From: Pontibacillus salipaludis | Lineage (GTDB): Bacteria; Bacillota; Bacilli; Bacillales; BH030062 | NCBI RefSeq assembly: GCF_014642405.1 | Contig: NZ_BMIN01000019.1 | Coordinates: 24,520-88,519, forward strand | Length of the DNA: 64,000 nt | Reading direction: 5' to 3' | In this document: positions 1-7,944 of the stretch, piece after piece | How positions within the stretch are numbered: the stretch's first letter is position 1 | How the letters are laid out: the number at the start of each line of letters is the position of its first letter | Made by a program: the position numbers and the translations under genes | The notes under the pieces: model-generated | Told to the model about the DNA's origin: nothing | What the model saw: the letters and a program-made list of their open reading frames with translations, nothing else | Databases searched by the model: none

Positions 1-543
1 GTGAAGTTTTTGAATCTCAGCACGCATCTGAACGCGAAGTTTTGCATCAAGGTTTGATAAAGGTTCGTCCATTAGGAATACCTTTGCATCACGAACGATC
101 GCACGACCTAGTGCAACACGCTGGCGTTGTCCACCTGATAGCGCTTTTGGTTTACGGTCTAAGTATCCTTCTAGCCCTAAAATTTTAGCAGCATCTTGAA
201 CGCGACGATCGATTTCATCTTTTTTAAATTTACGAAGCTTAAGGCCAAACGCCATGTTATCGTAAACGTTCATATGTGGGTAAAGCGCGTAGTTCTGGAA
301 TACCATCGCGATATCACGATCTTTTGGCGCTACGTCGTTCATTCGTTTTTCGTCAATCATGAAGTCGCCACCTGAAATTTCTTCAAGTCCAGCAATCATA
401 CGAAGCGTAGTTGACTTACCGCAACCAGAAGGACCAACGAATACAATAAACTCTTTATCTTCAATATCAAGGTTAAAGTTATCTACTGCTGTGACTTTAT
501 TGTCATAAACTTTTTGAATGCCATTTAATTTTAATTCAGCCAT
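1..543 (-). CDS. msmX: Sugar ABC transporter ATP-binding subunit, MsmX/UgpC type (partial, 3' end outside window)
   Basis: Only the first 181 codons lie in the window; the family is usually about 365 residues, so the C-terminal regulatory half is missing. The ATG at 541-543 (read on the minus strand) follows a purine-rich tract. Visible motifs are Walker [10 protein letters not shown] (residues 37-45), the Q-loop [10 protein letters not shown] (81-90), the signature LSGGQRQRV (135-143) and Walker B VFLMDE (155-160). Proteins of this type energise several carbohydrate importers at the inner face of the membrane. In B. subtilis msmX lies beside the PucR-type gene yxkF, and a PucR-type gene is the neighbour here, which supports MsmX. 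The exact sugar partners cannot be inferred from this fragment. Confidence 0.88.
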   Translation of the reverse strand, partial: MAELKLNGIQKVYDNKVTAVDNFNLDIEDKEFIVFVGPSGCGKSTTLRMIAGLEEISGGDFMIDEKRMNDVAPKDRDIAMVFQNYALYPHMNVYDNMAFGLKLRKFKKDEIDRRVQDAAKILGLEGYLDRKPKALSGGQRQRVALGRAIVRDAKVFLMDEPLSNLDAKLRVQMRAEIQKLH

Positions 544-562
544 TTTTTCTTCCCCCAATTTA

Positions 563-576
563 TGAAAGCGTTTTAT
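563..576 (-). promoter_or_regulatory. Candidate catabolite-responsive element (cre) upstream of msmX
   Basis: TGAAAGCGTTTTAT matches the degenerate CcpA consensus TGWAARCGYTWNCW at 13 of 14 positions. It lies 20 bp upstream of the msmX start codon, where CcpA binding could block transcription. The match is seen; the function is inferred. Confidence 0.5.
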
Positions 577-667
577 TTACTAACTTTAGTGTAGATAATT
601 CTTTTAAATTGGTAAATGGAATAAGTGCACAAAGATCGTCTGATCGTTTGTGCATTTTACCGAATGG

Positions 668-1564
668 CTAGTCCTTATGCTGAAGATTAAGAATGGCTAA
701 GTAGGTAATGAGTGCACCTTGGAACTGTTTTACATCAATGCCTGTTTTCTCAATAAACTTATCAACACGGTACTGAAGACTGTTTCGGTGCATATATAAG
801 TTCTTAGCAGCAAGAGTAGTGTTTGAGTTCGATTCAAGAAAGACTTGAATCGTATGTAAAAGGTCGGAATCTTCGATGACGGGTTGGAGCAATGTGTATG
901 TGATGTTAGCTGCTTGTTCTTGGCTTAAACCATCTAAATACATATATGTAATCGCATCTTGATACGTAACGACAGGCTTAGGGTGATAGCGTAGCATCTT
1001 CTCAAAAAGCGTCTCGCCCCATGAATATGCATGGCGAATATCATTCTTTGAATGATAGTACGGTGTAATATAAAGGTTGAGTTTTGTATAGAAGTCACTC
1101 ATTAAAACGTCAATCATTTGCTCGTATTCGATGTATTCCTTTTCTTTCTGAAATTGTTCTTCAATGATGATTCCCTCGTGCTGGTTATTCCAGATAATAG
1201 GCATTTGGTGGGGGAAAAGGCCTTGTATGGCTTCATGGAATACGTCTGGCTCAATTTCTTGATTGGTTAAAGAGAAATAGACAAATCGAAATGAGGACGG
1301 AAACAGAGTGTTATCATCGGGGAATTCGCTACCCAGAATCCATCCTTGCCAAAGTTTTTCCCTGGTTGTAAGAGTTGGGTGCTGTTCAACAAAAGGCGTG
1401 AGGAATGTATTTAATAGTTCGTGTTCTTTTTTAGTTATCGTACTTTTAGGGATACCAATAATCTCTTGTTCAGTGGTTTTGAACCAGTGGTACCGATCCC
1501 AGTCATCATTTGATTGGCTTAATAAAACGGCTTGTGGGAAGATCGCATGGATTTGTTCAAACAT
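668..1564 (-). CDS. PucR/CdaR-type helix-turn-helix regulator (YxkF-like)
   Basis: A 298-residue protein with a C-terminal PucR-type helix-turn-helix (about residues 249-275, around NLYMHRNSLQYRVDKF), a hallmark of the CdaR/PucR family. The N-terminal two thirds contain no motif I recognise and presumably sense a ligand or take part in oligomerisation. The ATG is preceded by an AAAGAGGG ribosome binding site. It is transcribed in the same direction as the MsmX-type gene, with about 120 bp between them. In B. subtilis a PucR-type gene (yxkF) is also next to msmX, so it may belong to sugar uptake, but its target is not shown by the sequence. Confidence 0.75.
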   Translation of the reverse strand: MFEQIHAIFPQAVLLSQSNDDWDRYHWFKTTEQEIIGIPKSTITKKEHELLNTFLTPFVEQHPTLTTREKLWQGWILGSEFPDDNTLFPSSFRFVYFSLTNQEIEPDVFHEAIQGLFPHQMPIIWNNQHEGIIIEEQFQKEKEYIEYEQMIDVLMSDFYTKLNLYITPYYHSKNDIRHAYSWGETLFEKMLRYHPKPVVTYQDAITYMYLDGLSQEQAANITYTLLQPVIEDSDLLHTIQVFLESNSNTTLAAKNLYMHRNSLQYRVDKFIEKTGIDVKQFQGALITYLAILNLQHKD

Positions 1565-1652
1565 TAGAATCCCTCTTTCTTCTAGTAAGTGAGTGGTTAG
1601 CTATATATGTATTAAACCTATTATACCAATTGGATTAATAAGGTGACAGGCT

Positions 1653-1673
1653 ATCGCTTTTTTTCCAAGCGAT
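1653..1673. repeat. Short inverted repeat between divergent regulator genes
   Basis: ATCGCTT and AAGCGAT form a perfect 7-bp inverted repeat separated by 7 bp in the divergent intergenic region between the PucR-type and CstR-type genes. No U-tract follows on either strand, so it looks more like an operator than a terminator. No known regulator is assigned. Confidence 0.35.
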
Positions 1674-1753
1674 GGTAGTGTATAATATACTTATAAGGGT
1701 ACTAAACCAATAAGCTTTTTATAGATAGATTTTCGAAAAGGGGGTACTTGACC

Positions 1754-2041
1754 ATGGCAGATCAAGAAGTACAAGACATGAACCAATATACGCAAGATAT
1801 GAAAAATCGCTTAAAGCGTATAGAAGGACAAGTTCGCGGTGTATTGAAAATGATGGAAGAAGATAAAGAATGTAAAGACGTTATTACTCAATTATCAGCT
1901 GCTCGCTCCGCGATTGATCGTTCTATTGGCTATATTGTAGCAAAGAATTTGGAGACGTGTCTGCGTGAATCTCAAGAAAATGGAGAACCAGCAGACGAAC
2001 TTATTCAAGAAGCCGTTCAAATGATTGTAAAGAGTCGTTAA
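1754..2041 (+). CDS. CsoR/RcnR-family repressor, CstR-like (persulfide-sensing type)
   Basis: A 95-residue all-helical DUF156 regulator. Cysteines sit at residues 40 (KECKDVITQ) and 69 (NLETC). Copper-sensing CsoR proteins have a histidine in the second helix before the last cysteine; here that region reads YIVAKNLETC with no histidine. That Cys-Cys pattern is typical of CstR, which senses sulfane sulfur or persulfides. A TTG two codons upstream is possible, but the GGGGG ribosome binding site is better spaced for the ATG at 1754. A strong terminator follows, so the gene stands alone: neither copZ/copA nor a sulfurtransferase/sulfide-oxidation operon is adjacent. A distant target or a role like B. 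subtilis YrkD is possible. Confidence 0.78.
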   Translation: MADQEVQDMNQYTQDMKNRLKRIEGQVRGVLKMMEEDKECKDVITQLSAARSAIDRSIGYIVAKNLETCLRESQENGEPADELIQEAVQMIVKSR

Positions 2042-2048
2042 TATAGGG

Positions 2049-2080
2049 AAAAAGGCGATCCGTTATGGATCGCCTTTTTT
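2049..2080 (+). terminator. Rho-independent terminator after the CstR-like gene
   Basis: Perfect stem AGGCGATCC / GGATCGCCT with a 5-nt loop and a following run of T. Confidence 0.9.
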
Positions 2081-2159
2081 TCTGTAGGTTATTCGTGTTC
2101 CCTTTCGTTTGATTTAGCCTGGTCTGTACGATGTTGAACGGGAACTACTGCTTTTGGTT

Positions 2160-2354
2160 TTAATGTTTTTGGTGTTGGGTTTTATTTGAGAAGGCTTCGT
2201 TTTGTTTCGGTAGGTCGCGTGCCTCTTCGATTTGAGCACGGTTATATCTGGAATTAACAGTTCCGCCGGCCATTCCTTCATTAATCATACGGTCGACATC
2301 AACCTCATAGTTTTCACGGCTGTCTCGTTCTCTTTCATTTTTTGGATGTGCCAT
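2160..2354 (-). CDS. Small hydrophilic conserved-type protein of unknown function
   Basis: A 64-residue, charged, soluble peptide with a compact motif VDRMINEGMAGG near residues 20-31. The start chosen is the ATG at 2352-2354, because an upstream in-frame ATG abuts the GAAAGGAG ribosome binding site directly. I do not recognise a family with certainty; proteins of this size with the MINEG-AGG motif occur in Bacillaceae and some are sporulation-associated, which is inference only. It is divergent from the ferritin-like gene at 2464. Confidence 0.6.
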   Translation of the reverse strand: MAHPKNERERDSRENYEVDVDRMINEGMAGGTVNSRYNRAQIEEARDLPKQNEAFSNKTQHQKH

Positions 2355-2463
2355 TCTTTTAGTCATCTCCTTTCTGTCTTTAGTTTTCCGTCGTATGAGA
2401 AGGGCTATGCATAGCCGATATCTTCTGTCATACATTTAGAAGTAGAAGGAGAGGTGATTTGCG

Positions 2464-2868
2464 TTGGATCAATCTGATTTTATGAAAAACTTAGAAGCTG
2501 CCATTGAAGCGGAGTGGACAGCTAATGATTTCTATAAACGATTACAAGAAGAAACACCGAATCCGCTTTTTAAGGAATTTATACAGCATGCTGAAGACGA
2601 TGAAGAGAAGCACTACCATAGCTTTCAGAAACTGTATTATCAGCTGACGGGTCGTTATTATGAACATCCAATGAAGCGTAATGAGTTTGAGTCCTTTGAA
2701 GATGGGGTGGTCGAAGCTCTTAAAGATGAATTGGAAGCTTCGGAATTATATAGGGATATGCTTCTTCATATGCCGGTTCAATACGCCTATGAGCCGTTAT
2801 TTATAGCCATGACAGATGAAATGGAACACGCCACGCGGTTCTCGACCATATACGGGCGCCTGAGATAA
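2464..2868 (+). CDS. Ferritin-like / rubrerythrin-type four-helix protein
   Basis: A 134-residue helical protein with repeated E..E and EExxH patterns, including DDEEKHYHSF (about residues 46-55) and DEMEHATRF near the C-terminus. These are typical metal-ligating helices of ferritin-like di-iron proteins. The start is TTG, supported by the strong site AAGGAGAGGTGA. The sequence does not tell whether it stores iron, scavenges peroxide or is a spore-coat type relative. It converges on yheD across a long palindrome. Confidence 0.7.
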   Translation: MDQSDFMKNLEAAIEAEWTANDFYKRLQEETPNPLFKEFIQHAEDDEEKHYHSFQKLYYQLTGRYYEHPMKRNEFESFEDGVVEALKDELEASELYRDMLLHMPVQYAYEPLFIAMTDEMEHATRFSTIYGRLR

Positions 2869-2890
2869 ATCGAATGATCTATAATACGGT

Positions 2891-2927
2891 AAAGGGGTAA
2901 AGCGTGCCTGGCACGCTTTACCCCTTT
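2891..2927. terminator. 37-bp near-perfect palindrome between convergent genes
   Basis: Two 18-bp arms flank a single central T; the centre reads GCGTGCCTGGCACGC. It sits between the converging ferritin-like and yheD genes, so it may act as a two-way terminator, although neither side has a clear T-run. The core word TGGCACGC recurs at 38.6 kb, so it also belongs to a small repeat family. Confidence 0.55.
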
Positions 2928-2948
2928 AGTTTGTGAAAGATGCGCCCT

Positions 2949-4310
2949 TTATGTGAGCGAGCGTCTATCCTTATGTTTTGAGATGCGTTGTTGATAAAGG
3001 AATTTGGCGTATCGATATGGATAGGAGAGGATTACATTTTGTTCGCGCTTGAAAGTAGGGTGGTCATAAAGAACATATCCAGGCTTAGAGTTAGCTTCAA
3101 ACATCCAGACTTGGCCCTCCTGATCGATCCCAAAGTCAAAACCAATTTCTCCGAGTGGTCCTTTAAGGGTGCGATCTAGCACTCGACTTATCTCTAGAGC
3201 GGATCGTTCAAGCTTCGTGTAAACTTGTTGACTTTCACGGTCGTCGAATAACTCCTCTAACGTATGGAGGGATCCCCCACGACGTACATGAGTGGTTAAG
3301 CTGCCTTTGCCAGCAAACTTCGTGCAAATTGCTGTAACTACCCATTCATTTTTTTCGTTTTTATTTGTATGCACCCTGTAGTCCATAGGGGTAGAGCGCT
3401 TTGTTTTGAGTTCTATTTCTGGCTGTACAATATACCCATACAGACCGTTAGGGAACTGCTGATTGATCATATTTTGACCATCTTGGTAGCGCTGATGGAC
3501 GAGCTTTTCACCTTCATAGTACTGACATTCAATTTCCCCAGTTTCCTCTCTTAAGCGACACCGTTTAATCCCTGTCCCCTTACTTCCGTGGATGGGTTTA
3601 ATATAAAGCTTTTTCTCTTGTTGGAGCATTTCAAGCACACGTTCTGGTGATGGGTGTAATGTCGTTTGAGGAAGGAAGTGAGAGACCTGATATGTGCGCT
3701 TTAATCGATCATAAACTTTCCACTTGTTAAAGAACCCTGAGTTGAACCAAATCGTTCTGCTTTGCAATTGTTTCCTTATACGGATGACGAGGGGATGATG
3801 TTCAATCTTACGGTTAGGGATTCGGTCATAGATAACATAGGGGAAAGGGTAGGTTTTTCGTTCCCATACGCCATTATGAAACACATAGCCATTGATCGTT
3901 TCATCTTCCAAGTTGACATGCTGATAGCCAAATACAATGGTTTCAAACCCGTAAGATTGTCCGGTTATTGACATGGCTTCAAAGATAGCTGTCCGATCCC
4001 CAATGGGGGTCTCTCGATTTTCTGTAAAACCTGCTGTGAATATGCCGAGTAGAGGCTGAAGCCATACATTTGCCTCTTCGACAGAACAAGAAAGGGTAGA
4101 AAGGTCAGGTAACTTTAACTCGTCTTGTAATTGAGACGATAAATAAATGGTGTCTTCATCTTTTTGATGTGTCATAACTTCTATCTCGTTCGATCTAACC
4201 CCGCACCAGATGGTTTGGACTTTATGAAAGGCAGGGTACACTTCTTTAGGCACAATGATTCTCATCTTTTGACTTGTATACGTTTTAACATAAAAATAAT
4301 AGGTTTCCAT
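2949..4310 (-). CDS. yheD: YheC/YheD-family ATP-grasp protein, endospore coat-associated
   Basis: A 453-residue protein, the same length as B. subtilis YheD. The C-terminal half is an ATP-grasp domain: KLYIKPIHGSKGTGIKR (about residues 235-251) is the nucleotide-binding loop, and WMFEANSKPG (about 410-419) supplies metal-binding Glu/Asn. ATP-grasp enzymes join a carboxylate to an amine or thiol; the substrate of YheC/D is unknown and the proteins are linked to the spore coat. The ATG follows AGGAGGC with good spacing. It is divergent from yheB, as expected for this cluster. Confidence 0.88.
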   Translation of the reverse strand: METYYFYVKTYTSQKMRIIVPKEVYPAFHKVQTIWCGVRSNEIEVMTHQKDEDTIYLSSQLQDELKLPDLSTLSCSVEEANVWLQPLLGIFTAGFTENRETPIGDRTAIFEAMSITGQSYGFETIVFGYQHVNLEDETINGYVFHNGVWERKTYPFPYVIYDRIPNRKIEHHPLVIRIRKQLQSRTIWFNSGFFNKWKVYDRLKRTYQVSHFLPQTTLHPSPERVLEMLQQEKKLYIKPIHGSKGTGIKRCRLREETGEIECQYYEGEKLVHQRYQDGQNMINQQFPNGLYGYIVQPEIELKTKRSTPMDYRVHTNKNEKNEWVVTAICTKFAGKGSLTTHVRRGGSLHTLEELFDDRESQQVYTKLERSALEISRVLDRTLKGPLGEIGFDFGIDQEGQVWMFEANSKPGYVLYDHPTFKREQNVILSYPYRYAKFLYQQRISKHKDRRSLT

Positions 4311-4449
4311 GGCTTTCTGGCCTCCTAGATCACCGTTTCCCTATCATTTTATGAGGAGAGAAAACATTTCATGCGAAGGCTTTTCTTACCTTTTTGATTT
4401 GGGTATACTATACTTTTAGTGAGAAGTTGGAAGAAGAAAGGTAGATCTC

Positions 4450-5586
4450 ATGAATACATTTTTATTAATCCTAATGATGATCGCAATTGGAGCCTTAATT
4501 GGTGGTATGACAAACTCCCTTGCGATTCGTATGTTATTTCGCCCGTTCAAGCCGAAATATATCTTTAACAAACGAGTTCCATTTACACCTGGTTTGATCC
4601 CAAAGCGCCATGATGAATTGGCGGAGCAATTGGGGAAAATGGTAACCGACCATTTGTTAACACCAGAAGGAATACAGCGAAAACTGGAAGATGATACATT
4701 TCAGCAGCAAGTGGTAGAGTACGCACAGAAAGAGGTTACATCGTTTTTATCTAGTGAGCGGTCCTTGCAGCATGTATTAAATGACTTTCACATCCCTGTA
4801 AATCAGCAAGTGATTGAAAGCAAACTAAAAGACTTTACAGAAGATAAAGTCGAGGCCTATATGAAAGATGCCAGAGCTAAATCAGTTCGGGAATTAATTG
4901 GTGACAACGCTTTCTATAAAGGGAAAGCGCAAGTGGGTAAAGCGAGTGAATACATTTTAAAGCAGATTGATGATTTTATCTCCAGCGAAGAGGGAAGAGC
5001 TAAAATCGGTGCAATTATTGAAGATTACCTAGAAGGACAAGGGTTTCTTGGCAATATGATCTCGTCCTTTATGGGGAATCAAGGTCTAGCTGATAAAGTG
5101 CAGCCTGCTGTTTCTGATTTCTTAAACTCAGAAGATGCACATTACTGGTTGAAAGAAGTGCTTCATACAGAATGGGATAAATGGATGGAAAAACCTTTCT
5201 CGGTATATGAAGAGAAACTAGGTATAGAAGGAATTCCTGATAAAATTAGCGAGCAAATCGTATCATCCATTCCAACTGATGTATGGCTTGAGCGTTCAAT
5301 CGCTGAACATACCAAGAACCTTCAGCCTTATATTGTGGAGACTCTCGTGCCTCAGCTCGTTGGTCAGTTAGGGGGAGCTCTTTCGTCTCGGCTTCCATCC
5401 ATTATGGAAACCTTGCATTTATCAGAAGTTGTCCGTAAAGAAGTGCAAGCTTTCCCAGTAGAGCGTCTAGAAGATATTGTATTAGGAATCTCCAAGCGTG
5501 AATTTAAGATGATTACGTATCTTGGAGCGTTACTCGGTGGGCTAATAGGCCTTATTCAGGCTGGAATTATCCTTTTACTAGGATGA
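4450..5586 (+). CDS. yheB: DUF445 membrane-anchored protein YheB
   Basis: A 378-residue protein, close to the 377 of B. subtilis YheB. It has an N-terminal membrane segment (about residues 4-24), a long helical middle and a C-terminal membrane segment (about 355-377), the usual DUF445 layout. The N-terminal segment GGMTNSLAIRMLFRPFKP is typical of the family. Its biochemical role is unknown. It is followed by yheA after 84 bp, matching the conserved yheB-yheA pair. Confidence 0.88.
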   Translation: MNTFLLILMMIAIGALIGGMTNSLAIRMLFRPFKPKYIFNKRVPFTPGLIPKRHDELAEQLGKMVTDHLLTPEGIQRKLEDDTFQQQVVEYAQKEVTSFLSSERSLQHVLNDFHIPVNQQVIESKLKDFTEDKVEAYMKDARAKSVRELIGDNAFYKGKAQVGKASEYILKQIDDFISSEEGRAKIGAIIEDYLEGQGFLGNMISSFMGNQGLADKVQPAVSDFLNSEDAHYWLKEVLHTEWDKWMEKPFSVYEEKLGIEGIPDKISEQIVSSIPTDVWLERSIAEHTKNLQPYIVETLVPQLVGQLGGALSSRLPSIMETLHLSEVVRKEVQAFPVERLEDIVLGISKREFKMITYLGALLGGLIGLIQAGIILLLG

Positions 5587-5670
5587 ATAATGGGAATTGC
5601 TATACACAGCTAGTCTCGTTTGTTATAGTGGAAAGGAATGAGAAGAAAAACAATTGTAGGAGGCTTATTC

Positions 5671-6030
5671 ATGGCTAATATCTATGATCACGCTTATGAG
5701 CTAGAAACAGCTCTACGCAACAGTGAAGAATTCACACAATTACAAGAAGCATACAACGCAGTAATGGCTGACGAAGCTGCGAAGCAAATGTTCGATAACT
5801 TCCGCAACACTCAAATTGAACTTCAGCAGAAACAAATGCAAGGTCAAGAGATCTCTGAGGAAGAAGTTGAGCAAGCTCGTAAAGTAGTTGAGACAGTACA
5901 ACAACACCCTCAAATTTCTAAACTTATGGAACAAGAGCAACACTTAAACCAAGTGATTAACGATGTTAGTCGCATCATCACGAAGCCTCTTGAAGACCTA
6001 TACGGCGCTGGAGAAGGCGAACAACAATAA
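5671..6030 (+). CDS. yheA: YheA/YmcA-type helical protein (UPF0342)
   Basis: A 119-residue helical protein (B. subtilis YheA has 117). The ATG at 5671 is chosen over an in-frame upstream start because TAGGAGG is correctly spaced before it. Helices are rich in Glu/Gln, such as QMQGQEISEEEVEQARK, as in the YlbF/YmcA superfamily. YlbF and YmcA form a complex that helps RNase Y and developmental control; whether YheA acts similarly is unknown. A strong terminator ends the yheB-yheA unit. Confidence 0.85.
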   Translation: MANIYDHAYELETALRNSEEFTQLQEAYNAVMADEAAKQMFDNFRNTQIELQQKQMQGQEISEEEVEQARKVVETVQQHPQISKLMEQEQHLNQVINDVSRIITKPLEDLYGAGEGEQQ

Positions 6031-6037
6031 GATTATT

Positions 6038-6074
6038 AAAACCCGCTAACCTTTAAAGGTTAGCGGGTTTTTTT
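6038..6074 (+). terminator. Terminator after yheA
   Basis: Stem ACCCGCTAACC / GGTTAGCGGGT with loop TTTAAA and a T-run. Confidence 0.93.
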
Positions 6075-6153
6075 ATGTTGGTTCTGTTCATTTTTTATTG
6101 TGAGTTTGTTCAAGAATAGGTCAGTGATCTTGAGGTCTCGAATCTGAGAGAAT

Positions 6154-6332
6154 GTTTCCGCTAGCTTTAGTTGAGTGTAAGGTGGGCCTGGAAACTACTC
6201 GCTTTCCTGTGGGGAGCTGGTAAGCCTCCTCACCCGGCAAAGCCGGGCTCCGGGGCCTCACCTAGGCTCTTCTGCCCACGGGAGTCTCGCAGTTTCCAGG
6301 CCCACCTTTTCCATACTAGGGTGAACGGAAAC
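6154..6332 (-). repeat. Dispersed stem element, copy A (GTTTCCG-type ends), solitary
   Basis: Ends are GTTTCCG and CGGAAAC. Arms AAGGTGGGCCTGGAAAC and GTTTCCAGGCCCACCTT are perfectly complementary and enclose a GC-rich core. Orientation is called minus because the core reads as the complement of the GCGAGACTCC form. An outer 8-bp inverted repeat (CTTGAGGT at 6129, ACCTCAAG at 6372) also flanks it. The open frame across it is a by-product of composition. Confidence 0.85.
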
Positions 6333-6461
6333 ATGTTGCCATATAGGGTTACATCAGATCTCCTGACGTGAACCTCAAGCCCAATCAATCATCAAACATA
6401 ACAGCCCCTCCCGGCTCAAACATTCAACTTCGATTCCTCCATAAAAGGTGGCTTATATGAA

Positions 6462-6626
6462 ATGAAAAAATTAAACAAGATCAAGCCTTTAGACATCACG
6501 ACAAGTTCTCAAAAGGCTGTTACGGCATACATACCTCCCCAAAAATACAAAGCAGATAATAAACTTAAAAATCAACGCCCCATAGCTCAGCGCCTTGTGA
6601 TTTCTCATCTAATCTCTTCTTCATAG
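6462..6626 (+). CDS. Possible small basic protein, function unknown
   Basis: A 54-codon frame with ATG at 6462, preceded by AAAAGGTGG about ten bases upstream. The peptide is basic and hydrophilic (MKKLNKIKPLD start, IPPQKYKADNKLKNQRP in the middle) with no membrane segment. I recognise no family. It fills part of an otherwise empty 490-bp gap between yheA and yhaR, so it could be real or chance; no terminator follows. Confidence 0.3.
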   Translation: MKKLNKIKPLDITTSSQKAVTAYIPPQKYKADNKLKNQRPIAQRLVISHLISSS

Positions 6627-6820
6627 AAGGTTCAAGTAAGGTTGATAGAAATATGGTGAATTTCTTGAACGATTCGTTTTCCAGGATATTGCACTAAGTT
6701 TAACGTATTCCCATACTATGTAAATTTTTAGATGAAAGCAGGATTTTTTAAGAAGTTCCTCGAATGTTGTTTGTACGATTGTAGCGGTTTATGACTTTAT
6801 TAAACGAATGGGGGAGCTTT

Positions 6821-7591
6821 ATGAGTTATTTTACGATAGAACGGGCAGATGGGATTACGCATTTGAAATTAAATCGACCGGATAAAATGAATGCTTTGAA
6901 CCAGGAAAGTCTTAGGGAACTAAAGCATCAACTGCAAAGTATTGAAGATAACCAGGACTCCATTGTTATCCTTTCTGGTACTGGAAAAGGGTTCTGTGCT
7001 GGTGGGGATTTGGCGATGATGCAAGGAACAAGGGATAAACAAGCTTATGAGGAAGTGATGGACGACATAGAAGAGGTCATGATGCGCTTATTTTTAATGA
7101 AGAAACTGGTTATATCTGCAGTCCATGGTCCTGCTGTTGGATTGGGGCTTAGTTTAGCGTTAGCTTGTGATTATGTGCTTGCTCATAAGGAAGCGAGTTT
7201 ATCTATGAACTTTATTGGTGTTGGTTTATTACCTGATGGAGGAGGGCATTTTTGGCTTCAAGAGCGGTTAGGTACTCAGAGAGCCAAATTGTTTGCATGG
7301 GAAGGAAAGGCTTTGTCCGGAGAAGAAGCTCTTACAAAAGGGTTAGTTGATGAGGTATGTGAAGGTGAAGTAGAAGATGCTGCTCAAAACCTTGCTGCTT
7401 ATTGGAGTCGAAGACCACTACAAGCTATGATTCGCTCGAAGCGTGTTTACCATGGTCAGTCTGTTCAACGCTTGAAGCAATTAATGGATCAGGAACGACT
7501 TCATCAGTTTGAATTACGTCATACAGATGATCATAAAGAAGCGGTAGCTGCATTTATGGAGCATCGTTCCCCGGTTTTTAAAGGGGAATAA
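6821..7591 (+). CDS. yhaR: Enoyl-CoA hydratase/isomerase family protein (YhaR-like)
   Basis: A 256-residue crotonase-fold protein (B. subtilis YhaR has about 255). GKGFCAGGDLAMM (about residues 57-69) and VHGPAVGLGLSLALACDYV (about 101-119) form the CoA-binding and oxyanion-hole motifs. The ATG at 6821 follows GGGGGAGC; an upstream in-frame ATG at 6791 lacks a site. Such enzymes hydrate or isomerise enoyl-CoA thioesters in fatty or phenylacetic acid breakdown. Where classic hydratases have the second catalytic Glu, this protein reads IGVGLLPDGGG, so an isomerase or other crotonase activity is possible. Confidence 0.82.
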   Translation: MSYFTIERADGITHLKLNRPDKMNALNQESLRELKHQLQSIEDNQDSIVILSGTGKGFCAGGDLAMMQGTRDKQAYEEVMDDIEEVMMRLFLMKKLVISAVHGPAVGLGLSLALACDYVLAHKEASLSMNFIGVGLLPDGGGHFWLQERLGTQRAKLFAWEGKALSGEEALTKGLVDEVCEGEVEDAAQNLAAYWSRRPLQAMIRSKRVYHGQSVQRLKQLMDQERLHQFELRHTDDHKEAVAAFMEHRSPVFKGE

Positions 7592-7596
7592 CAATA

Positions 7597-7635
7597 GAGC
7601 GCCTGTCTGGATTGATCCAGTCAGGCGCTTTTCGT
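7597..7635. terminator. Bidirectional terminator between yhaR and the YhzD-like gene
   Basis: Stem GCGCCTGTCTGGA / TCCAGTCAGGCGC (one T-T mismatch) followed by TTTTCGTTTT. It sits between converging genes. Confidence 0.85.
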
Positions 7636-7636
7636 T

Positions 7637-7822
7637 TTAACGATGGAATAAAACCATACGACCATCTGGAGATACACAACGGTGAGTATGTTCACTATAT
7701 CCGTTGTCTGCAAGAAGGTTTTGACCGATTTTCTTAGCGTCGTGATCGTCTTGTGCTTCAAAGGACTCTTCTAATAATTGAGTTCCATCTGGAGCGAAGA
7801 CTGTTAAAATGTAAGCTTCCAC
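7637..7822 (-). CDS. YhzD-like small protein
   Basis: A 61-residue soluble protein starting MEAYILTVFAPDGTQLL and ending in GRMVLFHR, preceded by AGGAGGAAT. Length and location next to yhaQ/yhaP match the B. subtilis YhzD family as I remember it. No catalytic motif is visible and its role is unknown. Confidence 0.65.
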   Translation of the reverse strand: MEAYILTVFAPDGTQLLEESFEAQDDHDAKKIGQNLLADNGYSEHTHRCVSPDGRMVLFHR

Positions 7823-7944
7823 AATTCATTCCTCCTATCTTCCTTACATATTCGTAATGGGTTTATTTTTCTCCTTCTTCCTAAATCATGAAACTTCTTG
7901 CCCATCTATACGTATTCATAATTGAGAAGGGGGAGTACACAAGA

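Noticed and set aside
2232..2414. Plus-strand frame of 60 codons
   Set aside because: Antisense to the small minus-strand gene at 2160-2354, which has the better ribosome binding site.
6565..6590. tRNA-like GCCCCATAGCTCAGC words
   Set aside because: Only a few D-arm-like bases; no acceptor stem, anticodon arm or T-loop follows.
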